From Lutjanus erythropterus (Eukaryota > Chordata > Actinopteri > Lutjaniformes > Lutjanidae), in assembly GCA_020091685.1 (NCBI GenBank), contig CM034599.1, positions 27,279,922-27,343,921 on the forward strand: a stretch of 64,000 nucleotides of DNA, read 5' to 3'. A program made the translations under genes and the position numbers. Shown one piece after another: positions 37,593-49,800 of the stretch. A model generated the notes under the pieces. The model worked only from the letters and a program-made list of their open reading frames with translations. It ran no database searches and had not been told where the DNA came from. Position 1 is the stretch's first letter. Each line of letters opens with the position of its first letter.

Positions 37593-38102
37593 GTAAAGGT
37601 GACGATTGATCAGCTGCCAGCAGGCATTATGTCCAGTCGATTGTATATTTATCGTAGCAGGACGTGCTTCTGTTGATCACCAGTGGTGGTGACAGCAGTC
37701 ATCCAGACAGGATATGTTGTTGTTTACTTTAGTTTCATTCTGACATCACCAGTAAACAAATACCTGAAAGCTGATCCTCCTGCTGTGGATGTGTCTACTG
37801 GTGATGGGATATTGACACAGTGGTCACAGTTGTGTGATACAGGAGTCTGACCAATACTAGATATCTGGGGCTGATGCCAGTGATACTGGGGAGTATAAAC
37901 TAGCCAATATTCATATACCGCCTGATTTAAAGGCTTGACAATATATCGGTATTATTGTGATCTGAGACTAGATATTATTTTAGATTATTTTCCTGGTTTA
38001 AAAGGTTGCAGTAAAATTATATCATCTTCTTAACTTACCAGACTGTTAAAGCTGCTTTATTGTTTTTCTTTTATCAAAAATCCCATTGTGAATTTTTTTT
38101 AT

Positions 38103-38104
<2 letters not shown>

Positions 38105-38143
<39 letters not shown>
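38105..38143. repeat. (TG)n microsatellite
   Basis: About 17 TG units following an ATATAT run in the inpp5j 5' intron. Confidence 0.9.
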
Positions 38144-38145
<2 letters not shown>

Positions 38146-39559
38146 GGGAACAATCAGTCAACAAAAAAGAAACAATCTGCATTATGTTCTTTAAAAATAT
38201 ATTCAACCACATATATACCAAAATCAATATAGATCAACACAGCTGTGCTTGACCATTATCGGGCTGATAACATAGCTCGGCCAATATATCAGTCGAGCTC
38301 CAATTGATTCAGCGGTCATGGCTGTGTGTTACAACTATGTTTGTAGTAGACCTGCACTGGTAATTTTAATAATTAAAAATAATTAAAAATAAACACAATA
38401 CAAACTTGAATTAAATCTGTAATTCATAACAATTCCACTTTAAAATATCTAGAAACACTACACCTGTGTTCTGTATTTTGTTGTGTACTTACATGATCGC
38501 AAATGTTTCCAACAGAGGTCAAAGCCAGAAAAATCTGAAAATTGTTCAAGGTAGTAGTCTGTTTCCAACTAGTTGCTAGCAGCTATAATTTCAGAGAAAA
38601 CACTGGACACGAAGGACATGTCAGAGAGTGACTAAAGATAACATGAATAAAGCTTAATACATTACCTCGACCATGAACACGATTTCTGCCTGAGACAGTT
38701 GGTCTGTGTAGTGGTAATTTAACAATAAAGAAAATAACTACCATGATCCCAAACTATTTTAGATGTCATCACTCTACGTCTTCTGTTATTGTTTTAATGT
38801 GAGAGAGACTCTGAGTGGCAGAATACATATACTTAAGAAAAGGGATAAAATATGCATAAATTGCTTCCTCCAAAAAACTTAAAACAATCTGCATATGTAA
38901 AGAAATTTCAGACAATATACATGCTAATACTGATAAAGAACAATATCTGTCTGACTGATATATCTGTCTGGCTCAAGTTAGAACGTTTGTTTGCAATGAA
39001 AAGTCATTTAAGAACAAGAATAAATGATCAAAATTCACACCTTTTTTTACCCTTATTAATGCTGATGAATCATAATCACACATAAGAGATGTGTACAAAC
39101 ACACACACACACACAGATTTTGGCACTGATATTTTCCTCCCTCATCTCTGACACACCTACACACAAATGCATGCACACATTCAGGCTGGCACCCATGTGT
39201 CTGATAGTATCTGATGGCAAAACACTGAATTAAAATGACCTTCGTCTTCTTTTTCAGCCTGAAAAATTGTCCTTGAAGCAGGAGTGTAATTAAGCCACGT
39301 ACCATATCTGCTACTGTCCTACTTCAGCCGAGACATCAGTCCTTTCTGTCTCAGTATATAAATATACCACCATGAACCAAATACCAATGTCTGTTACCCT
39401 AAAAGTGTACATCAGTATGTTCCAGTGTTAACATAACAGAGTATACCAGATATAAAATGACACATCCTGCAAAAAAAACTTTCTCTTGCATATTTATGTG
39501 CAGTCAGATTTTAAATATTGCTTTGGTCACATAAACAATACATGCTTTACCCTTACAGC

Positions 39560-39785
39560 AGAGCTGCAACAATCAATCGATTAATTGTCAACTATTAAAT
39601 GAATCGCTGACTATTTTAATAATCAAATGATCAGTTTGAGTATGTTTTAGGAAATAAAGTCAAATTCTCTGATTCCAGCTTCTTTTTCTGGTTATTTTAG
39701 TCCTCTATGAAAGAAACTTGAATATCGTTGGGTTATGGACAAAACAAGACATTTGAGAGCATCATTTTGGACTTTGGGAAACACT
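39560..39785. repeat. Family B 'attaat' MITE-like repeat, copy 4
   Basis: GAGCTGCAACAATCAATCGA opens the element and the family interior TTATGGACAAAACAAGACAT, then GGACTTTGGGAAACACTAA, closes it. Confidence 0.6.
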
Positions 39786-41447
39786 AATAAACATTTTTCA
39801 CCATTTATTCTGCAAGCATAATAATCTGCAGTTACACTGGATTCCAAAACGATGCTTTCAGTTTTTTGAGCAAATGCACTGATGCACTGCATATTTCTTC
39901 ACTTAAAAACCAGTAACTGGGCAGGAAGGAACATGTGGGCAATGAACCGCTTTCTCTGTATGACAGTATTTTAATTTCATGCACATGCAGATATTAGTGT
40001 ACATTCATTGGGCCTGCTTCATGTACCAGTCCAAGCACAGAGGATTTATTTTTATCATCCCCTAATGAGTTTTTGTCATTGAATTTGATTCCAGATTCCT
40101 TCACGGACAGATTATGTTGGACTGAATGAATGTTATCTGAACTGCTGGACATTATGCATGCATGTCAGTTATGTCAGTTAAACCAGAGGGTGCTTTTGCA
40201 TGTGATAACAACATGGTGAGCGTTTTACATTCTGCTTCTTAAGCAGAATGAAGCCACTAAGCAAATATTTCCATTTGGCCAATCTCTATAATTGCTAATT
40301 GACAGAATGTAAAATTGTAACTTACAGTACAGTTTTGCCGTGCAGACATTATATTTTATTTTGTCAGCACATGTCCTCAGTGTTGGACTGTACGCAGAAT
40401 CATTGTGACATCCATACAGTCTTGGCTGTGACCTGTTCAGAAAGATGAGGCCCCCTGGATACAGGGGAGTGATACTCGGTGGCACTAGGACCCCGAAGGA
40501 GCCATTTACAGCTGTGGCAGCAGCTGCCGGTGTCATTTCTGTCCGGGTCATCATTAGTATCCCTGTCACAGGGGCATATGGCCCTGGAGGCCCTGAACAC
40601 CAACACTCTGCCTGGCTGTAATTTCAACATTAAGAGGTGGAAAGATGTGGTCAACATTATGGCTAGAATCACTGTGTCAGAGTAATACAGAGCTGACCTG
40701 AAAGGAAAATTCAGTGCAGGGCTGAACAATTAATTGAAATCGCAATATGGCTAAGTCCAGTATCCAAACTGAAGGAGCTGCTTGTTTTGTATGACACTGG
40801 TTCCCATCTGACCAGTATCTACTGGGCTGATTGCAACACAGATATTGGGGCCTCATTTCAGTGCCTGAGCTATCAAGCTACCTTTAACTCAAAAGGATTC
40901 CAACACCGGGCAGCACAGGCAACAAATGCTGAAAAACAGTTTTTTTTAAAGTATCAATTTAGGCTCTGGTATTGGAAAAACCCAAATGATAGCTAGCTTT
41001 GGTGGTACCATTCTTTACCATTCTGGCTAAATGAGGATATAGAGTATAAGCACATGAAATCTGGCTTCTGACCACCTAACTGACTTGCATGTTGTTTATG
41101 TATTTATTTATGTTCCTCCCTCACAGTAAAAAATAACAAAAGAAGTAGTTTGTTAATGTTGTGAAGTAGTGTGGGATCATGGAAGTTATCTTCGCTTTTA
41201 AAGGGCCACCATAGCTGATGAAAATGTCTCTGATGTGATTAAGGCAGAAACTGAGCGCCGACTTCCTTCCTCACTCTCTGATATATCTGAGACATCTCAT
41301 GTTTTCCTGGGAGTTATAGCAATTAGCTAGGAACAGCTAGCAGGAAACACACGGTCACTTTGAATAAATTGTGGATTTCTTGTTTGAACGTTGTTGATTT
41401 GGGATGATGTAAGTGCACAACTCAACAAAACTTTATAAAATATGCAG

Positions 41448-42235
41448 CACTACAATGATTAAATGATTATGAATTGATTATTAAATCAATCTCCATCTAT
41501 TCTGATAATCGATTAATTAGTTTGAGCATTTTTAAATGTTTTAAATTTTATAGACCAAACATCTAATCAATTACTTGAGAAAATAATCAACACATTAATT
41601 GACAATTAAAATAATAGTTAGTTGCAACCCTAAACATATATCTAGCCTTTTTAGACATTTTAATACAGAATAGTTACATATTATAGCTTTGATTAAAGTT
41701 ATTCCATTTGTGTATTTTATCTGTTTATGTTATTATTAAAAAATACCAGTGAAAATTTACTGTTTCAGTGCCCTAATGTGATATATATATGTGTGTGTGT
41801 CTATCTATCTATCTATCTATCTATAATCATATATCATGTACATATATATAGGCATGACTTTTGAAGCATTCACAAAATATTAGTCTAATACAATGAGATG
41901 ATACTCAGTAAAATAGATATATTGACTAAGTGGGTAAAGGTAAATAATACAGCTGGAACAGTCTGCTAAGTTCAGAAAATCACTTTATTGTAATGCAACC
42001 TTTAAAACAGGAAAAGACATGAAATAACATAAAATATCGATATTCAATACATATTCTCGTATCATGATATTGATATAATTTTATACATGGCCCAACACCA
42101 ATCTGATTTTCTTCACTCCCTGTTATTGGTAGCAGCGTCAGTTACAAATTTCAATGAAAAATGACTCAAAATGATCATTTGATTGTCTAAACAGTTGGCG
42201 ATCAATCAATTAATCAACTAATCGTTGCAGCTGTA
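41448..42235. repeat. Family B ends around a 'gatat' repeat
   Basis: The stretch opens with family B text (ACTACAATGATTAAATGATT, then CTGATAATCGATTAATTAG) and closes with its inverse (AATCAACTAATCGTTGCAGC). Between them is the 'cgatat'-type sequence (ATAAAATATCGATATTCAAT) and a (CTAT)n run at about 41802-41824. It is probably nested or composite. Confidence 0.5.
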
Positions 42236-42808
42236 GTGCTGTCAAATAATCCCATCAGAGGAGCCAAGAAGGCTGCTGGCTCGAGCCTGCTGTTTGGGTT
42301 ACACTACATCCTTCCTGGCTCTCTCAGCTCTCACCCCCTCAGGAGGGTGCATGTAAACACCATGACACATTTGTTATTATCAAATCATTCCACTCTCTCT
42401 TCAGAGAACGTGAGAGGAATAAGAAGTGGTAGTCTGTCATGACTGTGCCCAAAAAGGAAAATGTTTGGCTCTGTCGTACATAAAGAAAAAGGCACCTTTT
42501 TTTGTGTTAAAGATTAACTGTGCACTATTTAGATCCAGGCATGCAGAAAAATATAGAGAAGTGAAGCCTCTGCATGTGTACTTTCATTTTAATCGGTGTC
42601 CAAATCTCATGTTTCATCTTTAGTGTACCCCCCTGTTCCCATCTATTGTTGTGCCATATCTCATACATTGAACATGCTCTCCTTCCCATGATGACGCTGC
42701 CTTTCAGTCTAATTTTCTCCCATGTTCCCACGCACATGGATGCACATTACTGCTGATGATGATCTATGTCCAGTTGTTCTGACGGTGGCCGCTGGGATTG
42801 TGGCACGT

Positions 42809-42816
42809 TGACGTCA
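42809..42816. promoter_or_regulatory. Perfect CRE palindrome
   Basis: TGACGTCA, the full CREB/ATF site, sits in a locally more GC-rich part of the inpp5j 5' intron. A role as part of an alternative promoter or enhancer is possible but not shown. Confidence 0.25.
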
Positions 42817-43947
42817 TTGATAGTGACTGTGAGGTGGTTGGCTGAAAGAAACAATACCGAGCACGTCGCTGGAGGAGCACAAGTGTCACCTCAGAGCGCG
42901 GGGGGAATAGAGAGAGGAGAGGAATGAGAAGATTTTAGGTCAGGAATAGTGTGGGCGCCCAGCTTGATGTGAAAGGAAAAATATAGGATGGGGGGGGACT
43001 AAATTGGCAGGGTGAGCGATTCAGTGGCCATGCAGTGAAGGTGGGTGAGATGGAACAACACAGTCTGGGAGAAGATGAGGAGAGAGGAAGGATTAGAGAA
43101 ATGGGATGATAAGAGAGAGGGAGAAGAGGGGGATTAAAGCTTGGAAAAATAGACAGTGCCAGAGGGAAGTGTGAGAGGATCAATTTAGAGACGTTCTGCA
43201 AAGAGACACAGTGTTGTCACTGAATGGGCCTGTCTCGCTCCCCTCTCCCTCCTCGCTTCCCTCGGCTCGTTTTGCACCCACCCACTCCCACGTGTGCCCA
43301 ATCGCCCTTCCACGCTCCCCCCGCTAAATGCCGTACATGGACCATAGGAATACATTATACCCACCCAGGCACCAGGTTATTGGTGGACTGTGATACTGGC
43401 GTGTTTCTGGGCACATGTCGAGCACAGAGGCGGCTCTACCCTCCACACATGAAAGTCATGGCCTCCATCTCTTCAAGGTCATGTGAATAATTACGAGAGA
43501 GCTCTGTTGTTTCTCCGTCCCAAAGCAGATACCCCTTTGTCTCTTAAGAATATGTCCATAATGTACAGGACACCATTTCAGCCATGTAGAGAATATGATG
43601 GGTGAATGTCTGCCATGATTTGGCTGTGCACCTCAGGTGTCCTCTCATCCTCATAAAACATGTGGCATGGGCATTTTTCTGGACGTTTTCTCACGTGTTT
43701 CACTTCCACCACTACTGACTGATGGATCTGGGTCAGGCTGCCACAGTGTTGTGCCCAAATCAGCTCTTTTAAGGCTCAGACATGTCCACAAGCACAAGAC
43801 CATGTCCCTTATTTTTTGTTATAGGGATGTAAACATCTGAGAAATCCTTGCATGCTCTTATTTTAGAGTCATCTTGGATGATGAACAGTTTATTGAGTAC
43901 AGCGTGCCTAATGTTTTTCCCTTGATTTTCCATTAATTGTATGGCCC

Positions 43948-44300
43948 AGGGCTGGCCGATATGGACAAAATCAAATATCACAATATCTTTGACCAAATAC
44001 ATCAATATCAGTATTTATTGATTTTGCAACAGTGCTATAGGGATAAATATTGGTGTTTTCACAAAATATTAGCACAATGAAATTTTTGATAAATAAATAT
44101 CAGTAATATGTATATAATGATCAAGTGGACCAAGGCAAACAATAGAACGGTGAGGAATGTCTGTTAAGATCACTAGACTGTAATACAGTATTTAAAACCA
44201 GGAAAAGTCAATGCTTATGCTCTATCAAGATAAAACAGTATCCAAAATCAAAGACAATATCTAGTCTCACATCACCAGATCAATATTTATCAATATATTC
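43948..44300. repeat. 'Gatat' interspersed repeat
   Basis: It opens CAGGGCTGGCCGATATGGAC and closes AGATCAATATTTATCAATAT, a familiar teleost interspersed pattern with inverted ends. Confidence 0.5.
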
Positions 44301-45783
44301 AGGGATCAACACTAAAGGTTGGCCACTTGCCAGGGGCAAGTAAAATGCCATGCAGGCAATTCATTTGCCTGGCTGGGCGAGTGGTAAAAAAATAAACTAT
44401 TAAACCCTAGAAAATACTGTTTTCAGCCTCACATATATGGAGATTTCGTGTTCGTCTTCGTTTACTATCATAGTTAAATTTAATCTGAATATCTTTTGGC
44501 TCTAGACTGACACAAGAGATTTACAGACATCACCTTGGACATAACAATTAACTCTTGGGCATTAACCCACTTGGGCAAGTGAAAAAAACCCATTAATGTT
44601 GAGCCTTGAATATTGTCCACCTGTAGTGTGCCAATATTTTTCTATAGAAGTTTAAATTTCCATAAGTGGCACTCTTTTGTCATCACCCATGCTGAATGTC
44701 ACTAAAATTACTGCACAATAAAACTGATGTGTTCTGCCTTTTTTGTTTTTCCTTTTAACTTAAAGTGCTTCTGTGTTGCTTGTTTACTACAATAAAATAA
44801 CAGTAGCAGCCCAGCCATGACCTCAGGATGTGTCAGTAAGATAGCTGATTGTTGGGTCTCATTCCCAAAACGTCGGTATTCGACAGCCTGGGAATGAAAC
44901 TAAACCATCAACTTTCTTCGAGCCACCAATCCAAAGCGTCGGTAATTTGACGACTTGGGAATGAGATTCATCAATCAGCCATCTTTCTCCAGAATCAATT
45001 ACTGCACATTTAAATCAAAAATGTTTAAACCTTTTGTGTGTGTGCTGCAGCTTAAATTGTTATATCAGTCAGTAACAGAAAAAAGCAAATCAGACCTTTA
45101 TTCACACTGTAATTGAATGGAGCGTTACTTGAATGAATAGGCTCAGATTCCTCCTTCATTTCCATCCTCTTCCTTCCTCTTCCTCTGGTGTCTGTGTGTG
45201 TCTGATCTCTGCAGCTCCCTCTCTCTGTGTTGTTGTTGTTTATTCCATGCTGTTGACTTGTGTGGTTCTGTACCATGCAGTGGTTCCTCGTGTTAGTGTG
45301 TGGCAGGTGCTCTGAGCTGATATGAACTGACTGAGCATCTCCCTGGTTACTGGAGGACTGGCAGGCGGCTTAGGCACAAGTAGAGAGGATGATAAACTGT
45401 GTCCAGGCTTCTTTTTTTTTCTTTCCAAATCTTCCATCCAAAAGCTCTGTGAGGTGAGGGCAGCAGGAGAACACATCCCTTCTTGTCTCTCCCTGCTCCC
45501 GTTTTGATTCGTTTTGTTTTCTCGAGTCTCTTCTTCTATCAATATGTGCAGCTGTACTCATCTGTTTTTAAGGCCATAAGAAGGCAGGTAATTGAGGAGT
45601 CATGATGGTGGGAGCCTGGATGACTCACTCAGTTGTCCTGCTGGGTCAATAGGGTCTCATGACTCATCAGCTGAATTGACTTGTCATTTGTGAAAGAGGC
45701 TGCATGTTCGCTTTTCAGTGGTAGAAATCTCTCTGTACCTTCCTACCTCCTTTTCAATTTATTTTTCTTATCACATCATTGCT

Positions 45784-46294
45784 GGGTTGCACCAACAAGG
45801 ATTAATCTGTGAACCTAATGAATCATGGCTTAACTTTAAATTATGTTGCACCAAACTTAAGAAAGATTAAATCTAGACCTTACCTTAAGCCTCACTTTAG
45901 GTTTCACTCTAAACCTAGATTAAGCTTAATTCTTTTGCACCAAAACCTTGAACTAAAATTTTTAAATGTGATCTAGTATTAACTTGAAACTTACACTTGA
46001 GGGAGTTGGTTGATTATTGGTTAGTTGATTGAAGAAAATTAGTTGCCAAATCTTTTGATAATCGATTAATGGATTGAGTCATTTTTCCAGCAACATGTGT
46101 ATCTCCCAGCTTCTTAAATGTAAGAATTTGTGGGGTGTTTTGTCATTTATGATAGTTAATGAAGTGTCTTTGGTTTTTGGTGTGTTTGTTGGACAGAAAA
46201 AGCAATTTGAAGACATTGCTATTTGGCAATTTTTCTCAACTTAACTAGACTTAACTTAGCTAGAAACACTAAAATAAATCTTTGTTGGTGCATT
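45784..46294. repeat. Family C 'TTGCACCAACAA' MITE-like element with nested family B copy
   Basis: The left end GGGTTGCACCAACAAGGATT is matched by the inverse AAATCTTTGTTGGTGCA at about 46278-46294. A family B element (GTTGGTTGATTATTGGTTAG to about 46235) is inserted in it. The element ends about 70 bases upstream of the acceptor of the first coding exon of inpp5j. Confidence 0.6.
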
Positions 46295-46378
46295 TTAGTC
46301 TGTAGCTTTATTGCACTCTACTTTGGTCCACAAATGGAAATATTTCTCGTGTCCTCTTTGTCACAGAAATCATAGGAA

Positions 46379-46869
46379 ATGGACCAAGACAAGCCGAGCC
46401 AAAGCCAGACACAAGAAGACAACCCAAATGGAGCAAAAGAAGCTTTAACATCAACTCCAGGTCCAGCATCAGATCCAGCAGCTCCAGCCGCCGACTCCAC
46501 TGCTGCTCCATCCGCAGCTCCCTCCAGGCCTCGGCGGCCGCAGAGGAGCTCCAGGATCGAGGGCTCGGTCGACATCTCTGAACCCAAAGCTGAGCCCAAA
46601 GCTGAGCCCCAGGCTGAACCTGCTCCAGTGGAGAACCAGGGGGAGTCCACTCCTGATGGCTCTGTAGCAAGTCGTCCCAAACCCTCTCGCACTGCGCCCG
46701 GAGTCAAGGCTGGTCCTAAAGGACCAGGCCACCACCCGGTTAGGGCTGCCTCAGTCCCCCACCCACCTGCCAGCCGGCCCGTGCCTCCCCACCTGAACCC
46801 TCATGCGCACAGAGCCCTCTCTGTAGCAGGTACAGCCGACACTCAGGCCCAGACTGTGGAGGACTTCAG
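46379..46869 (+). CDS. inpp5j: inpp5j coding exon 1: Pro/Ala-rich N-terminus
   Basis: The acceptor TTTGTCACAG ends at 46366 and a 12-base leader precedes the ATG. The exon encodes [18 protein letters not shown] and a Pro/Ala/Ser-rich region with a small EPKA/EPQA repeat. It ends TTCAG before GCAAGT, so the donor is GC instead of GT (phase 2). The frame reads on into intron and a TG run, which is not coding. Confidence 0.82.
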
Positions 46870-49800
46870 GCAAGTTCACTCATCTGTGTGTGTGTGTGTG
46901 TGTGTCCCAACATTCATGTCTCAGCTTGTCCCCAGACTGTCTCTGTTCCCACACAGCTGAGAAAGATAAGCCTGTCACATTTAGACGTTATTTATATACA
47001 CTGGCAGTCAACACTACAAGGCTGCATGGTTATAGTAAGCATGTCACCAAATTCACATGGTTTTAATATAATACTGTATACTACAATACTGTGATCATGC
47101 AGTAATTACTGTATTTAACGCAGTTATTTGTTTCTTCTACTTTTTTCTTTTACAATTCCAACAACCAATCAGTCCAACTCAAATAATTTGTTTCTCTCAA
47201 TAATATCAATATCCCCATTTTGTCAGGATACTTGGGATTATACACAATAAAATCCAATTTAGGGACTAAAAGCTTCAAAAGAGTGACATGTTCCAACTGA
47301 AATGGTCTGTGAAAGGTTTGTGTCTTTCTTTCACACTGGAAGTTGCTTCATTCCTGTGGGTGTGTCTCTAACTGCCTTCCTTGTTCAATAGTGAATCACT
47401 ATAGAATTAACTGGATTTTGGGAACTGATTAGGTTGCTCAATCAATAAACAAGTTAGATAAAGAAATAAATAATAGGAATAATATGTGCAAACATGTTTG
47501 GTCATAACAAAACCTACAGTTTGCTCACCAGAAGAACCTTGTTTGACGTGTCGTAGTACAGAAAACACAGTTGCAGTTGATAGAATTGATTTTAAGTCTG
47601 ATTTAAGTCATTTAAGGAGAAAAAGCACTTCCAAATCTAAATAACTTTGTTAATTGTGTAAGCTACAGCTGTGTTTCAGCTGTGTGTGGTTGTGAGAAGG
47701 GCCTGTTGGAAGCGGACGTTTAACGAGAACACCACAGGCTTAGGGAGCTCACTGCTTTTTATAGGACATTTTTGGAATTGTCTTGGGAGCTGAACAACTG
47801 TGATCTAAATGTCCTATATCCTGTATCTCAGTTTGGCCAGTACAGAGAGAAGAGCTGCGTGTTCATGCATACTGCTAATACTGCATTAAATGTAGGTCCT
47901 TAAATGTGTGTCACATGTACAGTAGGGAGGTCAGGATGTACAGAATTTCATTCCGTCTATTGTGCAAAGTACTTGTCCTATTCAGGCATGTAAGTGGCTG
48001 GAACCTGACCCAGTGGACACACTGGGTGAGCGACAAGGTCACTAGACAGACATGTGTATTTATACAGACAAAGACATCCTCATGTTCACATTTATTTATA
48101 CATGTATGGGTGCTTTAAATTTATGTAACTGGAATGTTCTCAGACCGAGTAGTCTTGGCTTTCAGAGGCAGTGGAGTGCTGTATGTGACATTCACTGCCA
48201 CTAGAAGTTGCAGTAGTAGTTTGTTTGGAGGAAAAAAAGAGAAAACGACATCCGAACACACACTGCTCACAAAACTTACATCAAACCTAAAACTAGGCAG
48301 TGCTGATCAAATATGGATCAAGATTCTATGTTGACTATTTTTCTCCTCAGATGTTTTCATAAATATATTTTAGTGTCATTCATTTAGTATCGTTTTGCTG
48401 TAATACAAGAAATATTGTGACCAGGCAGCTGCCATTTTGAGTCTTATTTCCAATAGAGACTCCTGAAAACCAGATCGAACTGTCAAACTAAGCAGTATGG
48501 ATCAAATGTGGTCCAAGATTCTGTTACTACATTGCCAATTTCTCTCTTATACATATTTCTTAGTGCAATGTTTATCTATAATATGAGAAGCTTACTCACC
48601 AGGCCGCCATGTTGAAAACGTACATGAGGAGAACAGAGAGGGACTGACATGCACTAAAATGCAAGCCGAATAAACAGAGTAGCTTGGATAATAGCAGAAA
48701 CAAGAAGGAAAAAAAGAAAAAAAAAAGTGTGCCATTATGCCTTTACTCCACTATATAGCAAATAGCTGTTTGCTGACATTTAGTGAGGCTGAATGTTGCA
48801 TACTGCACCTTTAATCCAAGGGTTCCACTGTAGGTTATGACTCTGAGGTGTGTAGGAGATGACTGCTTATTACATAACACTCTTTTCCAACAGGGTGCAC
48901 ATCATCACTTGGAACGTGGGTTCGGCCACGCCACCTGATGACATCACTTCCTTGCTGGGGCTGAACGTGGGAGATGGAAACACAGACATGTACATTATTG
49001 GGTGAGTGTTTTGCGGTGCAGTTAGTCATTCAGTTTCTTCCACATAAAGGCTGAAGTGTCCATTTATGTTCACTTGTCCCACATGGACACTCCAGACAAA
49101 GCCACTAATGAGCGGTAAGGCTCAGCTCTGAACCGCACTGATGATGTTTCTCCCCTTATGGCTACGATTTTCTTCCATTTATTAATCCCCTGTTATCATT
49201 ATCAAAGCTGCCACTCATCAGCTCCTCTTACATCTCTGTCTGCTGTTGACCCTTGTGTGTTGTTGTGTGTCATTTATCTTCAAGGCTGCAGGAAGTGAAT
49301 TCTATGATTAACAAAAGGCTGAAAGATGTCCTCTTCACAGACCAGTGGAGCGAGGTCTGCATGGAGAGACTCAGCCCCTTTGGTTATGTGCTGGTCAGTA
49401 ATGGCTTTTGTTATAAACACATATGCACACTCTCATTGTGACATGTTGAACAGCTCACATTCATACTGTATGCACTACGTGGTTGCTGATGAGATCTCTG
49501 CTTCCCGCTGCTGCTTCGGCTCATTTCGTTCCCCGAGCAACGGATGGGGTGATAATTTATAACAGGCGTGTAATGTCAACTTATCTGCTGTCTTCCACTG
49601 TCTGCAAGCTCATAATGCAAAGTCAGCCTATCAGTGCCTCTTAACCTCCCTCTGTGTGCCTTTATGCCTGCATAACCACCCTTATTCTCTGTCTTTCTAT
49701 GTCATGATGCATCAAATGCTCAGTGTGGAAGTAGGTAATACACTAAGAAATGCAGTAGCTTTCATTAATGCACTTATTGAATAGGATGTAGTAGATAGAC

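Larger units (their letters stand above)
37593..46366 (+). other. inpp5j 5' intron (about 8.8 kb)
   Basis: No coding exon is recognised. The stretch holds a (TG)n run (38110-38142), 'gatat' repeats (about 37880-38300, 41750-42090, 43950-44300), family B copies (39560, 41448) and a family C copy (45784). A sequence near 42780-43480 is more GC-rich and could be regulatory. A perfect CRE lies at 42809. Confidence 0.45.

Noticed and set aside
43224-43490. 88-codon frame with RTWTIGIHYTHPGTRLLVDC
   Set aside because: I could not match it to a family, there are no convincing splice signals, and it lies inside the inpp5j 5' intron.
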